Assembly (NCBI RefSeq): GCF_014699115.1
Contig: NZ_JACXAD010000001.1
Span: 186,001 to 250,000 of the forward strand
Origin: Hymenobacter montanus
Lineage (GTDB): Bacteria; Bacteroidota; Bacteroidia; Cytophagales; Hymenobacteraceae
Direction of reading: 5' to 3'
DNA: 64,000 bases
Below, in pieces: positions 9,257 to 17,439 of this stretch. The position numbers and the translations under genes were made by a program. The notes beneath the pieces are model-generated. The model saw only the letters and a list, made by a program, of their open reading frames with translations, did no database searches and was not told the DNA's origin. Each line of letters starts with the position of its first letter. Within the stretch, counting starts at the first letter, position 1.

Positions 9257-10459
9257 TTATTTGCCCGCTTTAACTCGCGCAAACAAGTTTTCATACGCCG
9301 CTAAGCAGTGTTGCATGCGAAATTTCTCGAAAGCTAATACCGCTCGCCGCTTGTGCTCAGCTAGGAGTGCGGGGTTAATTAAATAGGCCCGCATTGCTTC
9401 TGTTAATTGATTGGGATCTGAGAGTTGCCAATTAGCTTGATCAAGAATTACCCCGGCCGGCCCTTCCACCGATTCAAGCATGGCTGGCACTTCACCAATG
9501 CGGCTAGCAATTACAGGCTTGCCACACGACAAATACTCGGCCACGGAATTAGGCAGGCTTTCGGCGTGAAAGTAGCTGGGTAAAAGGCCAACGTCGAATA
9601 GATCTACCCAATCAATTGGATTACGAGAAAACCCGGTGAAGTGCAAGTGCGAATGCGGGTACTCAGTTTTCAACTTTGTGAGATAGTCGCTCTCCCCTAC
9701 CAGCACAAGGTGGATCTTCGGAAAATCTGTCACCAGTGCTAAAAACGAATTTATAGCATGCTTCCACCCTTTTTCCGGGATGCCGCGCGCTACCATTCCA
9801 AACACTTTAGCATCATTCTCAATACCTAGCGCTGCGCGGGTGTGCTGCGATCTATCTACTGAAAAGGACCCATCAAAACCATTATAGATTTGTTGATGCA
9901 ACAAGGAGCTTAGGGGTCTTACTCCCGTGCGGTTAAAGATCTCTAAATTCTTTGCAGTAAGATATACTACAGCCTTTGCTTGTTGCAGGGCGTAACTACC
10001 TTTTACGACTGTCTCGGCTGAATCAGCCTTATGTAGAAATAATTCATAACAACCGTGCATAGTAATGACAAGCGGAACGCTTAAGCCCTCTAATGCTTTT
10101 GCTGCCGCATAATCGGCTTTGATCGTATGGCTATTTACAACATCAGGCTGTAAATCCCGAATAACCTTACGTAAATGGGCAATAAGTTTGTTCTCACGCA
10201 GCGAAACTGTACGCCCCAGCCGGCGCCCGAGCCCTTCTATTTTGCGCAACAACCAGTCTTGAACTGGTGAACTGGCGCCATAGGAAATAACAGTAACGTT
10301 AGGAACTAATTGCCGCACCAGGTCTGTGTTTACAAGATGGGCGTAGTGATCGTAAAGGTGCACCTGATGGCCAGCAATGTGCAGCGCCTGAGCCAAACGA
10401 AGAGCAAAAGTCTGGGCCCCGCCTGTGCGCAGATCCTCAACCGCAACTAAAATGTTCAT
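9257..10459 (-). CDS. Glycosyltransferase family 4 (paralogue of the gene at 22,085)
   Basis: A 400-residue GT-B enzyme. The start MNILVAVEDLRTGGAQTFAL carries the GGA motif. The C-terminal half has MVARGIPEKGWKHAINSF, LVGESDYLTKL and LLPSYFHAESLPNSVAEYLS, in which the EX7E glutamates are visible. The same MVARGI-EKGW, YLTKL and LLPSYF-ESLPN blocks occur in the GT4 at 22,085-23,272, so the two are paralogues within one locus and may act on related acceptors. This copy is noticeably more AT-rich than the other. Confidence 0.85.
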   Translation of the reverse strand: MNILVAVEDLRTGGAQTFALRLAQALHIAGHQVHLYDHYAHLVNTDLVRQLVPNVTVISYGASSPVQDWLLRKIEGLGRRLGRTVSLRENKLIAHLRKVIRDLQPDVVNSHTIKADYAAAKALEGLSVPLVITMHGCYELFLHKADSAETVVKGSYALQQAKAVVYLTAKNLEIFNRTGVRPLSSLLHQQIYNGFDGSFSVDRSQHTRAALGIENDAKVFGMVARGIPEKGWKHAINSFLALVTDFPKIHLVLVGESDYLTKLKTEYPHSHLHFTGFSRNPIDWVDLFDVGLLPSYFHAESLPNSVAEYLSCGKPVIASRIGEVPAMLESVEGPAGVILDQANWQLSDPNQLTEAMRAYLINPALLAEHKRRAVLAFEKFRMQHCLAAYENLFARVKAGK

Positions 10460-10625
10460 TACTTACTGACAGGTTGAGGCGTTAGATGGTGGTAATAGAA
10501 TGCTTATGCAGTTAAGCACTGCTTGAATAAACGGAGTAATCAATCTTATCCTAACCCTTCTTGCATCTTGCGTAAGAATTCCGAAGAAATATTACCATTC
10601 ACTCGGAGTAGCTCTGACCAACTAT

Positions 10626-11801
10626 TCACGCCAGCCCCCTACTCGATTTGGCACTACTGTTATCTTCTTGTAGCATAGCAGTAAGCCGATCTTTAAACAC
10701 TCCTTCATCAACACTGTAATTCCAGTTTACATCTAGTTCAGAGCCCATTACTGCATCGTAATAATGAACTTGCAAAGCCTCCAGGAGCCAATAATAATGA
10801 GGATGGACTAACCCCTCCGCAAAAATCTCAATGACACCAATTTGGCTCAAGTCGCTATGAATAAGGTTGGTAACACCACCACCATGCATGCTCACAAAAT
10901 ACTTCACCTCGGCAAAAAGAGCGACTTGCTGCGCATAGGTTAAATCTTCGGCGTAAATTACTTCAAAGCCTTGTTCCCGCACAATAGCTTCTATCGCTTC
11001 ATTATTAATTAAACGTCGCTGAAACCGTGGCTTCCGATTCAGGAAAACACGTCTATGCGGATTCTTATTAGTGTGCTTAGAAAAAAAGTTGTAAGCATCT
11101 TTCCAGCCATCAAACTCTGTGATGCACTTATATAAGCAGTCAGTTTTAATCCATTCACCTGGTTTCTGTACAACCCAAACCAAATTACTAAACTCAGGCA
11201 GAGATAGTATATATTGCACGTAGGGCAGCCTGTGCACATTTTCATTAATAAGTAAAGGTATATTCAAGCCAAGTAAATTAGTACGAAGCAGGTACAATAA
11301 AGGATTTATTGATTCATCAACAAAATGGTAGATATTTCGTCCGATAAAACCATCAAAATGGATCAGTACCGGATAATAGGTATAAGAATTTTTTATTAAT
11401 CTGTGCAGGGTATACTTAAAAATGCTTGGCACTAGATACTCGTGCGCTTTACTTCGAGTCTGGACTACGAACCTGCGGTTAATTGCCGTGAAGGCCAGGC
11501 TGTGGCTTGGTTCAATAATAATTGGCGCGCGAACCTCAAATACTCTATCGTATTGTTTACAATAAGTTTTATTCTCCCAGGTGAACATAGCACGAATTTT
11601 CTCGTCGGCAATATGATTCAACGTATGATATAAAAACCCAGTCTGAGGTATATCTACTATCATCTTTAACCCATCAGACTCATCTGCCACTTTCCACAAA
11701 GCCTGCCGTAAAGCTTTTCCTACACCTGAATTATGCAGTATACTAGACTTAAATCGATACAAGATGTGTCTAATATTTTGAAGCTTTTCTTTGAAGTTCA
11801 T
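10626..11801 (-). CDS. Glycosyltransferase family 61 (DUF563-type)
   Basis: A 391-residue protein. The C-terminal half carries RRVFLNRKPRFQRRLINNEA, then FEVIYAEDLTYAQQVALF and the diagnostic VSMHGGGVTNLIHS block near residue 310, which match the GT61 pattern (R-x-N, E-D-x5-Q and HG-x-G-x-TN). GT61 members are known in plants as xylosyl or arabinosyl transferases and in bacteria as capsule enzymes. A xylosyl role is conceivable here because uxs at 36,087 makes UDP-xylose, but this is only an inference. Low GC and short neighbours suggest acquisition by transfer. The 936 bases upstream contain only decayed sequence. Confidence 0.75.
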   Translation of the reverse strand: MNFKEKLQNIRHILYRFKSSILHNSGVGKALRQALWKVADESDGLKMIVDIPQTGFLYHTLNHIADEKIRAMFTWENKTYCKQYDRVFEVRAPIIIEPSHSLAFTAINRRFVVQTRSKAHEYLVPSIFKYTLHRLIKNSYTYYPVLIHFDGFIGRNIYHFVDESINPLLYLLRTNLLGLNIPLLINENVHRLPYVQYILSLPEFSNLVWVVQKPGEWIKTDCLYKCITEFDGWKDAYNFFSKHTNKNPHRRVFLNRKPRFQRRLINNEAIEAIVREQGFEVIYAEDLTYAQQVALFAEVKYFVSMHGGGVTNLIHSDLSQIGVIEIFAEGLVHPHYYWLLEALQVHYYDAVMGSELDVNWNYSVDEGVFKDRLTAMLQEDNSSAKSSRGLA

Positions 11802-12062
11802 GTGATGCTATTTTTTATGAACCGGTGATAATTAGTCCGATGGCTATCAAGCAAATCAGCCAGGCGTATATCTTTTTTAAAGCTGCTTATCCCTATACTG
11901 CCTACTTATAACTCAATTTGGGTGATTTTATGAAAAATTCAGCTTCTACCCTTGATTAATGCGAATCTGCGCCCCACCTTTATTTCAGCTCAAGCAACAC
12001 AGCATTCACCACGAAATAATGACGAATATGCCTAGGGGGCTAAGCACTAAGGAACGCCACAT
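11802..12062. other. Intergenic AT-rich stretch with no recognisable gene
   Basis: The first 260 bases of the 936-base gap between the GT61 and wzx genes. I see no open frame of note, no tRNA and no clear promoter or terminator. The remaining 675 bases hold the fdtB fragment and the IS5 remnant described separately. Confidence 0.6.
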
Positions 12063-12180
12063 TGGCGACCTCCTGCCCTGGTATGTACCACCGCACGTCA
12101 TATACCCGGGTTAGAACAGCCAGCACTTTTGCTTGCATAGGCTGGTGGTGCGGGACAAAGGAAAGAAAAGGGATTTACAC
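12063..12180 (-). pseudogene. Decayed 5' fragment of an fdtB-type aminotransferase
   Basis: This minus-strand stretch corresponds base for base, without gaps, to the first 118 bases of fdtB (18,423-18,540; constant offset 6,360). The start would be the GTG at 12,180, but codon 2 is TAA (CAA in fdtB), so it cannot be expressed. Past that stop the translation reads IPFLSFVPHHQPM, then VLAVLTRVYD and WYIPGQEVAN, against IPFLSFTPQHQPI, VLAALTRVYD and WYILGQEVAN in the intact protein. Homology stops abruptly after the VAN codons. Conserved residues with a nonsense codon indicate a former gene, not chance similarity. Confidence 0.85.
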
Positions 12181-12275
12181 AATTTATTTTGTTCAAGCGA
12201 GTTACACCTGCTTAGACTGGGCCGCAAAGATAACCGCTATTATTGAAAGAACTGCCCTAACCCTAGGCAACATCT
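12063..12275 (-). repeat. Duplicated fdtB 5' end plus upstream region, copy 1 (decayed)
   Basis: About 213 bases align without gaps to 18,423-18,635, with roughly 28 differences by eye (about 87 percent identity). The block covers the first codons of fdtB, its leader, the TATCTTTG promoter box (12,225-12,232 here) and the last bases of the preceding glycosyltransferase, including GTTGCCTAG. The promoter box is unchanged between copies. Confidence 0.85.
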
Positions 12276-12339
12276 TTATCAATTAACACCCGTTTATAGA
12301 GGGCCATTTGAAATAAAACAGGAGGTTAAATAAGGAGCA

Positions 12340-12624
12340 GTCAGTAAGTTGCGAGCGGAATTTCCCGCACCCGGCCTAGTACGTGCGCCCGCACGCCAAG
12401 ATTTGGCATCAGAGCCGAAACCGGGCGTACACCCTTTGCCAGAGACCGAACTGCACGGCCGGCAACTCCCGCTACGAGACGCCGCAACGGGCTCGCCAGA
12501 GCACGGCTTCGACAAACAACTGCATGTTCTGAACAGCGGTGCCCGGCGACCATTCCTGGCCGGGCAGTAGGGGCGAAAGCCGCTCCCGCAGCCCGCCGGT
12601 TCCTAAACTATGGTGTTCATGCAT
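12340..12624 (-). mobile_element. Degenerate IS5-family transposase N-terminal fragment
   Basis: Reading the minus strand from an ATG at 12,624, the frame gives RERLSPLLPG, QEWSPGTAVQNMQLFVEAVL, WRARCGVS, stop, RELPAVQFGLWQRVYARFRL, stop. This matches the N-terminal helix-turn-helix region of IS5/IS427-group transposases (LPG, then R-T/A-x-x-NR-LFVEAVLW, G-x-PWRDLP, FG-W-x-x-VY-RF-RW). Both stops fall where the family has tryptophan (TGG to TAG and TGG to TGA). A shift of frame then continues as LGVRAHVLGRVRE, again family-like. No catalytic DDE region and no terminal inverted repeats were found. This is an old, inactive remnant lying between the fdtB fragment and wzx. Confidence 0.75.
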
Positions 12625-12737
12625 GCCCGAAGGGCAACCTTAGCTGCAAACACTCCCTGGTAAGAAAGCTGTCAGTTCAGGCTATCAGAAATGATGAGCA
12701 TTTCGAAACAGGGAAACGACCAGACCCAGCTAATCAG

Positions 12738-14327
12738 CTAAGAGTTAATAAGAAGATAACGGCGGAAGCGCATGGGTACATATTCGCCTAACAGATTACG
12801 CAGGTACACTAGCCATACAAAAGCGCCCAATAGCCCCGAGGCAACCAGTCCGGCCAGTAAGAATCCAATCCAAGGATTAAAAATCAGCCCCTTAGCAAGG
12901 ATTTGCACCAAGAAGTATACCCCTGCCCCTGCTGCACTTATCCCTATTACTGGCCACACCACAGGTCGTATCATGGAATCGATCAGAGAAATATCGAAAT
13001 GCTTTTTAAGCTGATAGGGCACAAACCAAGTAGATGTAAGCAAAGCCGCTAAAATAGTACCTAGCAGAATGCCAATCATTCCCAACCGGTAGCTCAGACC
13101 AATGGATAGAGTCAAATTAAGTACTGCTTCTACTATAGCCGCAAAACTTACAGAACGGGCAATGCCTTTGGCATTGAGGAAAAAGGTTCCGGTACGGGCA
13201 ATGGTTTGCTGTACCATGATAATGAGGGCTAGCGTCAATACCTGTTGCCCAGCAAAAAAACTATTTCCTACCCACAAGCGGATAAACCATTCATCCAGTG
13301 ATAGCATAAGCCAAAAAGCCGTCATGCTCAAGGTTACGATGACCAGCATCAGACGGTTGAAATATACCCGCGTTCGGGCTGAACCTTCGTGCTCAACAAT
13401 TTCAGCGATGGCCGGCAGTGAGTTACTGGTGACAAGGCCTAGCAAACTCATGCCAACTTCTGGAATTCGTACCGTCAATGAGAACACCGTCACTAAGCTC
13501 AACGACAACACCTTACCAATAACAAGCCGGTCAGTAAACAAGATTATCTGGGTAGCCAGTCCGTGCAAAAACATGAAAAATCCATAGCTCAACATCGACC
13601 CGGTAAGCTGCTTATCATAGAAGCGAATTTTAATGCGCAATTTTGAATAATGTGTATGTAGTAACACTATTTGACACGTGAGACTGCCTACTAACTGAAA
13701 CACGTTGGCGTACACAAATGCCCAGAGCCCAACTCCGCGCGACAATAAAGTTATTGTCAGACCTGTAGTGAGAATATTTACCACAAAAATGGGCGTGGCG
13801 ATGAGTGTCTGACGGTGGTGAGCGAAAAAAATCCCTCCCAAACAGCGTAATACAAATTGCCCGCCTACCAACAGGCTTAATGTAATAACGATAGGAACAG
13901 CAGGTGCCGCTAGATCAGCCCGTAGATTGTAAATACGAGGTAACAACGGAGCGAAACCGATGCCGACCAAGGTCACAAACAGTCCAAAGGCTGCCGCTAC
14001 CAATACGCCTGTCGACATAATTTTATTCACCATCAAGCGATTATATTCGTCGTCGCCCCGGTGCAGAGCGAGCTTGCGGATCACAGCCGTCGACAACCCA
14101 AAATCGAATAATGCCAGATAATTAATGATCTGAAAAAAGATAATAGACAATCCATAGGCATCCTTGTCCAGGTACCTCACCATTAGAGGGGTACTCACAA
14201 TAGACACTACCATTGAGATAATGGTAAAAGCCTGAGTAGAAATGATCCCCCAAAAGGCGGACTTGGTACGTGAAATTTCGGACATGAAGAGCGATAATAA
14301 GGAAAGCTGACCCGCCTTACGGCTCAT
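12738..14327 (-). CDS. wzx: Wzx-type polysaccharide flippase (MOP superfamily)
   Basis: A 529-residue membrane protein with about fourteen hydrophobic segments and the MOP-family N-terminus FWGIISTQAFTIISMVVSI followed by TPLMVRYLDKDAYGL. Wzx proteins flip undecaprenyl-linked repeat units across the inner membrane for assembly by a Wzy polymerase; a candidate Wzy lies at 409-1770. The ATG at 14,327 overlaps the stop of the upstream GT2 gene as ATGA, so translation is probably coupled and this start is well supported, although a second ATG lies 14 codons in. The gene lies immediately downstream of the amino-sugar block fdtA-acetyltransferases-GT2. Confidence 0.85.
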   Translation of the reverse strand: MSRKAGQLSLLSLFMSEISRTKSAFWGIISTQAFTIISMVVSIVSTPLMVRYLDKDAYGLSIIFFQIINYLALFDFGLSTAVIRKLALHRGDDEYNRLMVNKIMSTGVLVAAAFGLFVTLVGIGFAPLLPRIYNLRADLAAPAVPIVITLSLLVGGQFVLRCLGGIFFAHHRQTLIATPIFVVNILTTGLTITLLSRGVGLWAFVYANVFQLVGSLTCQIVLLHTHYSKLRIKIRFYDKQLTGSMLSYGFFMFLHGLATQIILFTDRLVIGKVLSLSLVTVFSLTVRIPEVGMSLLGLVTSNSLPAIAEIVEHEGSARTRVYFNRLMLVIVTLSMTAFWLMLSLDEWFIRLWVGNSFFAGQQVLTLALIIMVQQTIARTGTFFLNAKGIARSVSFAAIVEAVLNLTLSIGLSYRLGMIGILLGTILAALLTSTWFVPYQLKKHFDISLIDSMIRPVVWPVIGISAAGAGVYFLVQILAKGLIFNPWIGFLLAGLVASGLLGAFVWLVYLRNLLGEYVPMRFRRYLLINS

Positions 14328-15310
14328 CGGCCCAATACTTGGCGTAGGGTAGCGTATTTAACTCCCAGTCGGGCCATAAGCCAAAAGGCCAATACCTTAG
14401 GCTGCAAGGTTTCACGGAAAGCATACCAGAGGACCGAGGTTGCTGCCGCTCCCCGGCTCCCGTAATAGTATTCGGCGTGGTCGGCCAGCATACGTTTAGC
14501 GGCCGCTTGCTCCGGACCAGGAGCGAAACGGCTTTTGCGATAAATTTGAAAAAAGGTTTCATTCAGACCGGTCCTGTTCACCTGAGTCGCCGATAGCTGG
14601 TGCACCCGGTAAGCTGAAACCACGCATGGCAGGAAGGCAAATTCCCAATTCAAGCACAGGCGCAACCACATATCAAGGTCTTCAGCGTGTAGGCTTTGGT
14701 CGTAGGGCCCAGCTTGCACCACGGCGGCCCGCCGCATGAGCACGGTGGGGGCTGGGAGGTAGAAGCCTTGCAACAGTGGTACGCGCAAATTGCCGGAGGG
14801 ATAATTAGGCCCGAAGCGGGAGTCGAAATGCTGAAGAAAGCTGGGACTTAGCACGGTCCCCTGCCTGTCGATCAGCTCACAATCGGCATACACGGCTCCA
14901 CAGCGCTCGCCGCGGCGGCGTATTTCGGCTACCGACACCGTTATCATGTGGGGCTTATAGAGATCGTCGGAGCCGATGATGGAAACGTATTCCCCCTGCG
15001 CTTCGCTCACGATCCGATTGCATACCTGGCACATTCCGCAGTTGGATGTGTGTCGCACCAAACGAGCTGGAAAACTGGGGTGAGCGGCTAACCAATTCTC
15101 AATGACAACCACAGAATCATCGGCGGAAGCATCGTCTACAATAATAAGTTCTTTATTAGAATAGGAAAGCGCCGCAATACTATCTAGCGTTTCACGAATA
15201 AAGTGAGCGTTATTGTAGGAAGCAACTCCTATACTTACCAATGGCAGGGATTCCGATATAGCTTCTGCACGATCAATCAAATTAGATAAATTAGCCGATC
15301 CAAGGGACAT
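14324..15310 (-). CDS. Glycosyltransferase family 2
   Basis: A 328-residue GT-A enzyme. Motifs are VSIGVASYNNAHFIRETLDS (residues about 25-45), the first Asp pair in LIIVDDASADDS and the metal-binding GSDDLYKPH around residue 115. The C-terminal part has LHAEDLDMWLRL, the ED-x-DLW-like catalytic segment of GT2. It lies between a hexapeptide acetyltransferase (4-base gap) and wzx (ATGA overlap), so it likely adds a sugar to the lipid-linked unit that Wzx flips. The adjacent genes suggest that the sugar could be Fuc3NAc, but that is unproven. Confidence 0.85.
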   Translation of the reverse strand: MSLGSANLSNLIDRAEAISESLPLVSIGVASYNNAHFIRETLDSIAALSYSNKELIIVDDASADDSVVVIENWLAAHPSFPARLVRHTSNCGMCQVCNRIVSEAQGEYVSIIGSDDLYKPHMITVSVAEIRRRGERCGAVYADCELIDRQGTVLSPSFLQHFDSRFGPNYPSGNLRVPLLQGFYLPAPTVLMRRAAVVQAGPYDQSLHAEDLDMWLRLCLNWEFAFLPCVVSAYRVHQLSATQVNRTGLNETFFQIYRKSRFAPGPEQAAAKRMLADHAEYYYGSRGAAATSVLWYAFRETLQPKVLAFWLMARLGVKYATLRQVLGR

Positions 15311-15314
15311 AGTT

Positions 15315-15893
15315 TTATATGCTATTAAGAACGCTATTTATTTTTGTCAGGCCATTGGCCGACTCTTGGTATTGCTCGCCCTGCTCGGAGCGCCACTGGC
15401 CTGGCCCGGCGGCGCTTAGCTTTTGACCGCGTTCATCAACCCAGCCCCGTTGCCGGGCTGGATTACCATATACGAGCGCATGGTCGGGTACCGAACGGGT
15501 GACAACAGCTCCGATACCTGTCATAGCGAAGCGTCCGATGCGTACCCCCGACAGAATAGTGGAGTTAGCGCCTATCGAGGCACCATGCTCGATTACCGTA
15601 GTGCCCAGCTCTACTTCATACCGCTTACTACGAGGACGTATATCATTGGTAAACACTACATTGGGACCTAGGAACACATTATCCTCCACGGTCAATCCCT
15701 TCCATAAATACACACCGCTTTTTATCGTCACATTATTGCCAACGCGCACGCCATCTTCGATAAAACAATGGTCACAGATGTTGCAGTTAGTACCAATAAC
15801 TACCCCGGGTAGAATGTGAACAAATGCCCAGACGGTGGTTCCGGGTCCGATAAAATCCGTTTCTACGAGCGCTAATGGATGAATTTTAGCCAT
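15315..15893 (-). CDS. Hexapeptide-repeat N-acetyltransferase (FdtC-like)
   Basis: A 192-residue left-handed beta-helix acetyltransferase. The start [22 protein letters not shown] and the region FTNDIRPRS, plus the closing [22 protein letters not shown], are the pattern of sugar-nucleotide 3-N-acetyltransferases such as FdtC and WbpD. The family uses acetyl-CoA, and FdtC acetylates dTDP-Fuc3N to dTDP-Fuc3NAc. The presence of fdtA and fdtB two and three genes upstream supports that reaction. A second hexapeptide acetyltransferase lies 14 bases upstream, so which of the two is the Fuc3N enzyme remains open. Confidence 0.75.
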   Translation of the reverse strand: MAKIHPLALVETDFIGPGTTVWAFVHILPGVVIGTNCNICDHCFIEDGVRVGNNVTIKSGVYLWKGLTVEDNVFLGPNVVFTNDIRPRSKRYEVELGTTVIEHGASIGANSTILSGVRIGRFAMTGIGAVVTRSVPDHALVYGNPARQRGWVDERGQKLSAAGPGQWRSEQGEQYQESANGLTKINSVLNSI

Positions 15894-15907
15894 AATTACT
15901 TATATTA

Positions 15908-16663
15908 TTATTGCTGCTGGCTCCAGACATCAAAGCCAATCCCTTGCCAAGGCATTCCCCGCTCAAAGTTGTATACCCAAGGATATAGACCTCCACCCCC
16001 TAGTTCGCGTACATCTCGCATTATTTTGGCAGGACTACCAACAGCAAAGCTGAAATCAGGAAGATCTTTATTCACTACAGAATTAGCTCCTACCAAGCAA
16101 TGCGTTCCTATTTTAACGGCTGGTAGAATAATGCAATGCACTGTAATAACAGAATAGTCACCTATGGTAGGCCCTTTATAATGATTTGAGGGGGGATGAG
16201 TATCGTTCGTAAAAACAGTAAACGGATAAATAAATACATGGTTCCCAATGGTGGAGAATTCTGCAATAAGAACATTGCTGTGCATTTTGCAATAATCCCC
16301 AAATGTTACATCTCCCTGAATATTGGTAAGTGTACCAACTTGACAATCGCGGCCAAAACGACAATTTTCCCGAATTGTAACCCGATGTCCTGTAGTAAAA
16401 TTCTCTCCAAAACTGCTACCCGCATACAATATAGTGTGGCTTCGAATAAGTGCGCTGGCACCAATCACGGTTTCCGGCTGAGTGTAGTTTTCGCCGTGCC
16501 GGTAATACTCCCAGCTTGGCTCCCCAATTACACAATCATTGGCGATAATGGTGTTGTCGCCAATTGCTACATTATCATAAATGGTTGTATTATCGCCAAT
16601 CCGGACGTTGTTGCCAAGTCGGACGTTCATCCCGAGGTGGACGTTGCGATTATTGAATTTCAT
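15908..16663 (-). CDS. Hexapeptide-repeat acyltransferase
   Basis: A 251-residue protein built almost entirely of hexapeptide turns ([LIV]-G-x4), starting MKFNNRNVHLGMNVRLGNNV and running to about residue 220. It includes FTNDTHPPSNH, corresponding to the NDxxP loop of sugar-nucleotide N-acyltransferases, and ends the helix with VGANSVVNKDLPDFSFAVGSPA. It overlaps the start of the acetyltransferase-cupin block (14 bases with fdtA) and is AT-rich. It probably acylates an amino sugar nucleotide with an acyl-CoA. Possible roles are the second step for another amino sugar, or a non-acetyl acyl group. Confidence 0.75.
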   Translation of the reverse strand: MKFNNRNVHLGMNVRLGNNVRIGDNTTIYDNVAIGDNTIIANDCVIGEPSWEYYRHGENYTQPETVIGASALIRSHTILYAGSSFGENFTTGHRVTIRENCRFGRDCQVGTLTNIQGDVTFGDYCKMHSNVLIAEFSTIGNHVFIYPFTVFTNDTHPPSNHYKGPTIGDYSVITVHCIILPAVKIGTHCLVGANSVVNKDLPDFSFAVGSPAKIMRDVRELGGGGLYPWVYNFERGMPWQGIGFDVWSQQQ

Positions 16664-17060
16664 TTGGCTTCAATGATTTAAACTCTTCATAAGAGCGGAT
16701 GTAATCCTGCTCGTCGTACTCCATCGAGGCCAGGCACATCAGCACTGCATTATGCGAGAACTTGATTGTGCGCCAATAAAAGCAGGGGATGAATAAGCCC
16801 ACTGTGGGCGAATCCAAATTATAGCACGTTTTAGTACCAGAGGTGTCTTCCAACGTAAACTCAATTTGGCCGCTAGTGGCGAAGATGAGCTGTTGTAAAT
16901 TACGGTGCGCGTGATGCCCCCGAATTACAGAGTCGGGCGTGAAGTAGGTCCAGTACACCCGCTTGATTTCAAAGGGCAGGTCGCTATTCTGAGCTACCGA
17001 TATATAGCCTAAATGCGACGCCCCAATTTTTGAAAATTCGATGAGCGATGGCTGGTTCAT
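16650..17060 (-). CDS. fdtA: dTDP-4-keto-6-deoxyglucose 3,4-ketoisomerase (FdtA-like cupin)
   Basis: A 136-residue single-domain cupin of the WxcM-like family. Diagnostic features are HLGYISVAQN near residue 16, the RVYWTYFTPDSVIRGHHAHR block with the metal/active-site histidines near 45-52, and LFIPCFYWRTIKFSHNAVLM. FdtA converts dTDP-4-keto-6-deoxyglucose to the 3-keto-6-deoxygalactose isomer, the substrate of FdtB. QdtA differs only in stereochemistry and cannot be excluded by eye. The gene overlaps the acyltransferase downstream by 14 bases. A 379-base gap separates it from fdtB. Confidence 0.75.
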   Translation of the reverse strand: MNQPSLIEFSKIGASHLGYISVAQNSDLPFEIKRVYWTYFTPDSVIRGHHAHRNLQQLIFATSGQIEFTLEDTSGTKTCYNLDSPTVGLFIPCFYWRTIKFSHNAVLMCLASMEYDEQDYIRSYEEFKSLKPNEIQ

Positions 17061-17439
17061 GATAATGACTAATAAAACAAGCTAAAGTGGCAGAACGGGT
17101 AACTCAACAACGCTTGCCGCACCATAGCAGAAGGGGCTGGTACCCCGCCGGAGAAGTTGCGTGAAATATATACGAAGGCTAAAGTTAGTCATGGCCAAAT
17201 TTGGTTAGCTTCCAGTGAGGACTGGCAAGCGCTTTTCACGAAAAGCCGCAACTCCTGCTCGAAAAACAACTGATTGGCAGCCGGCTGCGAAAGCCGCCGC
17301 TGCCGCCTCATAGCCCGCAACACCACCCGTTTGGCATCGGAGCGCCGCGAAACCAAAACAGTGGAAGTGCTAATCATATCCAGACAGGGGGTAGAGAAGG
17401 AAGCTGGGTGCTGACATTGGCCGACTTAGAAAGGCCCGT
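17061..17439. other. Gap between fdtB and fdtA with only a marginal small open frame
   Basis: No confident gene. On the minus strand 17,189-17,377 could encode 62 residues, with MRRQRRLSQPAANQLFFEQE in the middle, rich in Arg and Gln and without family resemblance. It has no promoter box at the start, so I do not call it. A TAACTTTAG sequence on the minus strand near 17,178-17,187 could be a weak promoter for fdtA. Confidence 0.4.

Noticed and set aside
12349..12570. Plus-strand 73-codon frame in the scar region
   Set aside because: The minus strand of the same bases translates into IS5-type transposase remnants, which explains the open frame better.
17189..17377. 62-codon minus-strand frame between fdtB and fdtA
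   Set aside because: Arg/Gln-rich, no promoter, no family resemblance; kept only as a comment in the gap entry.
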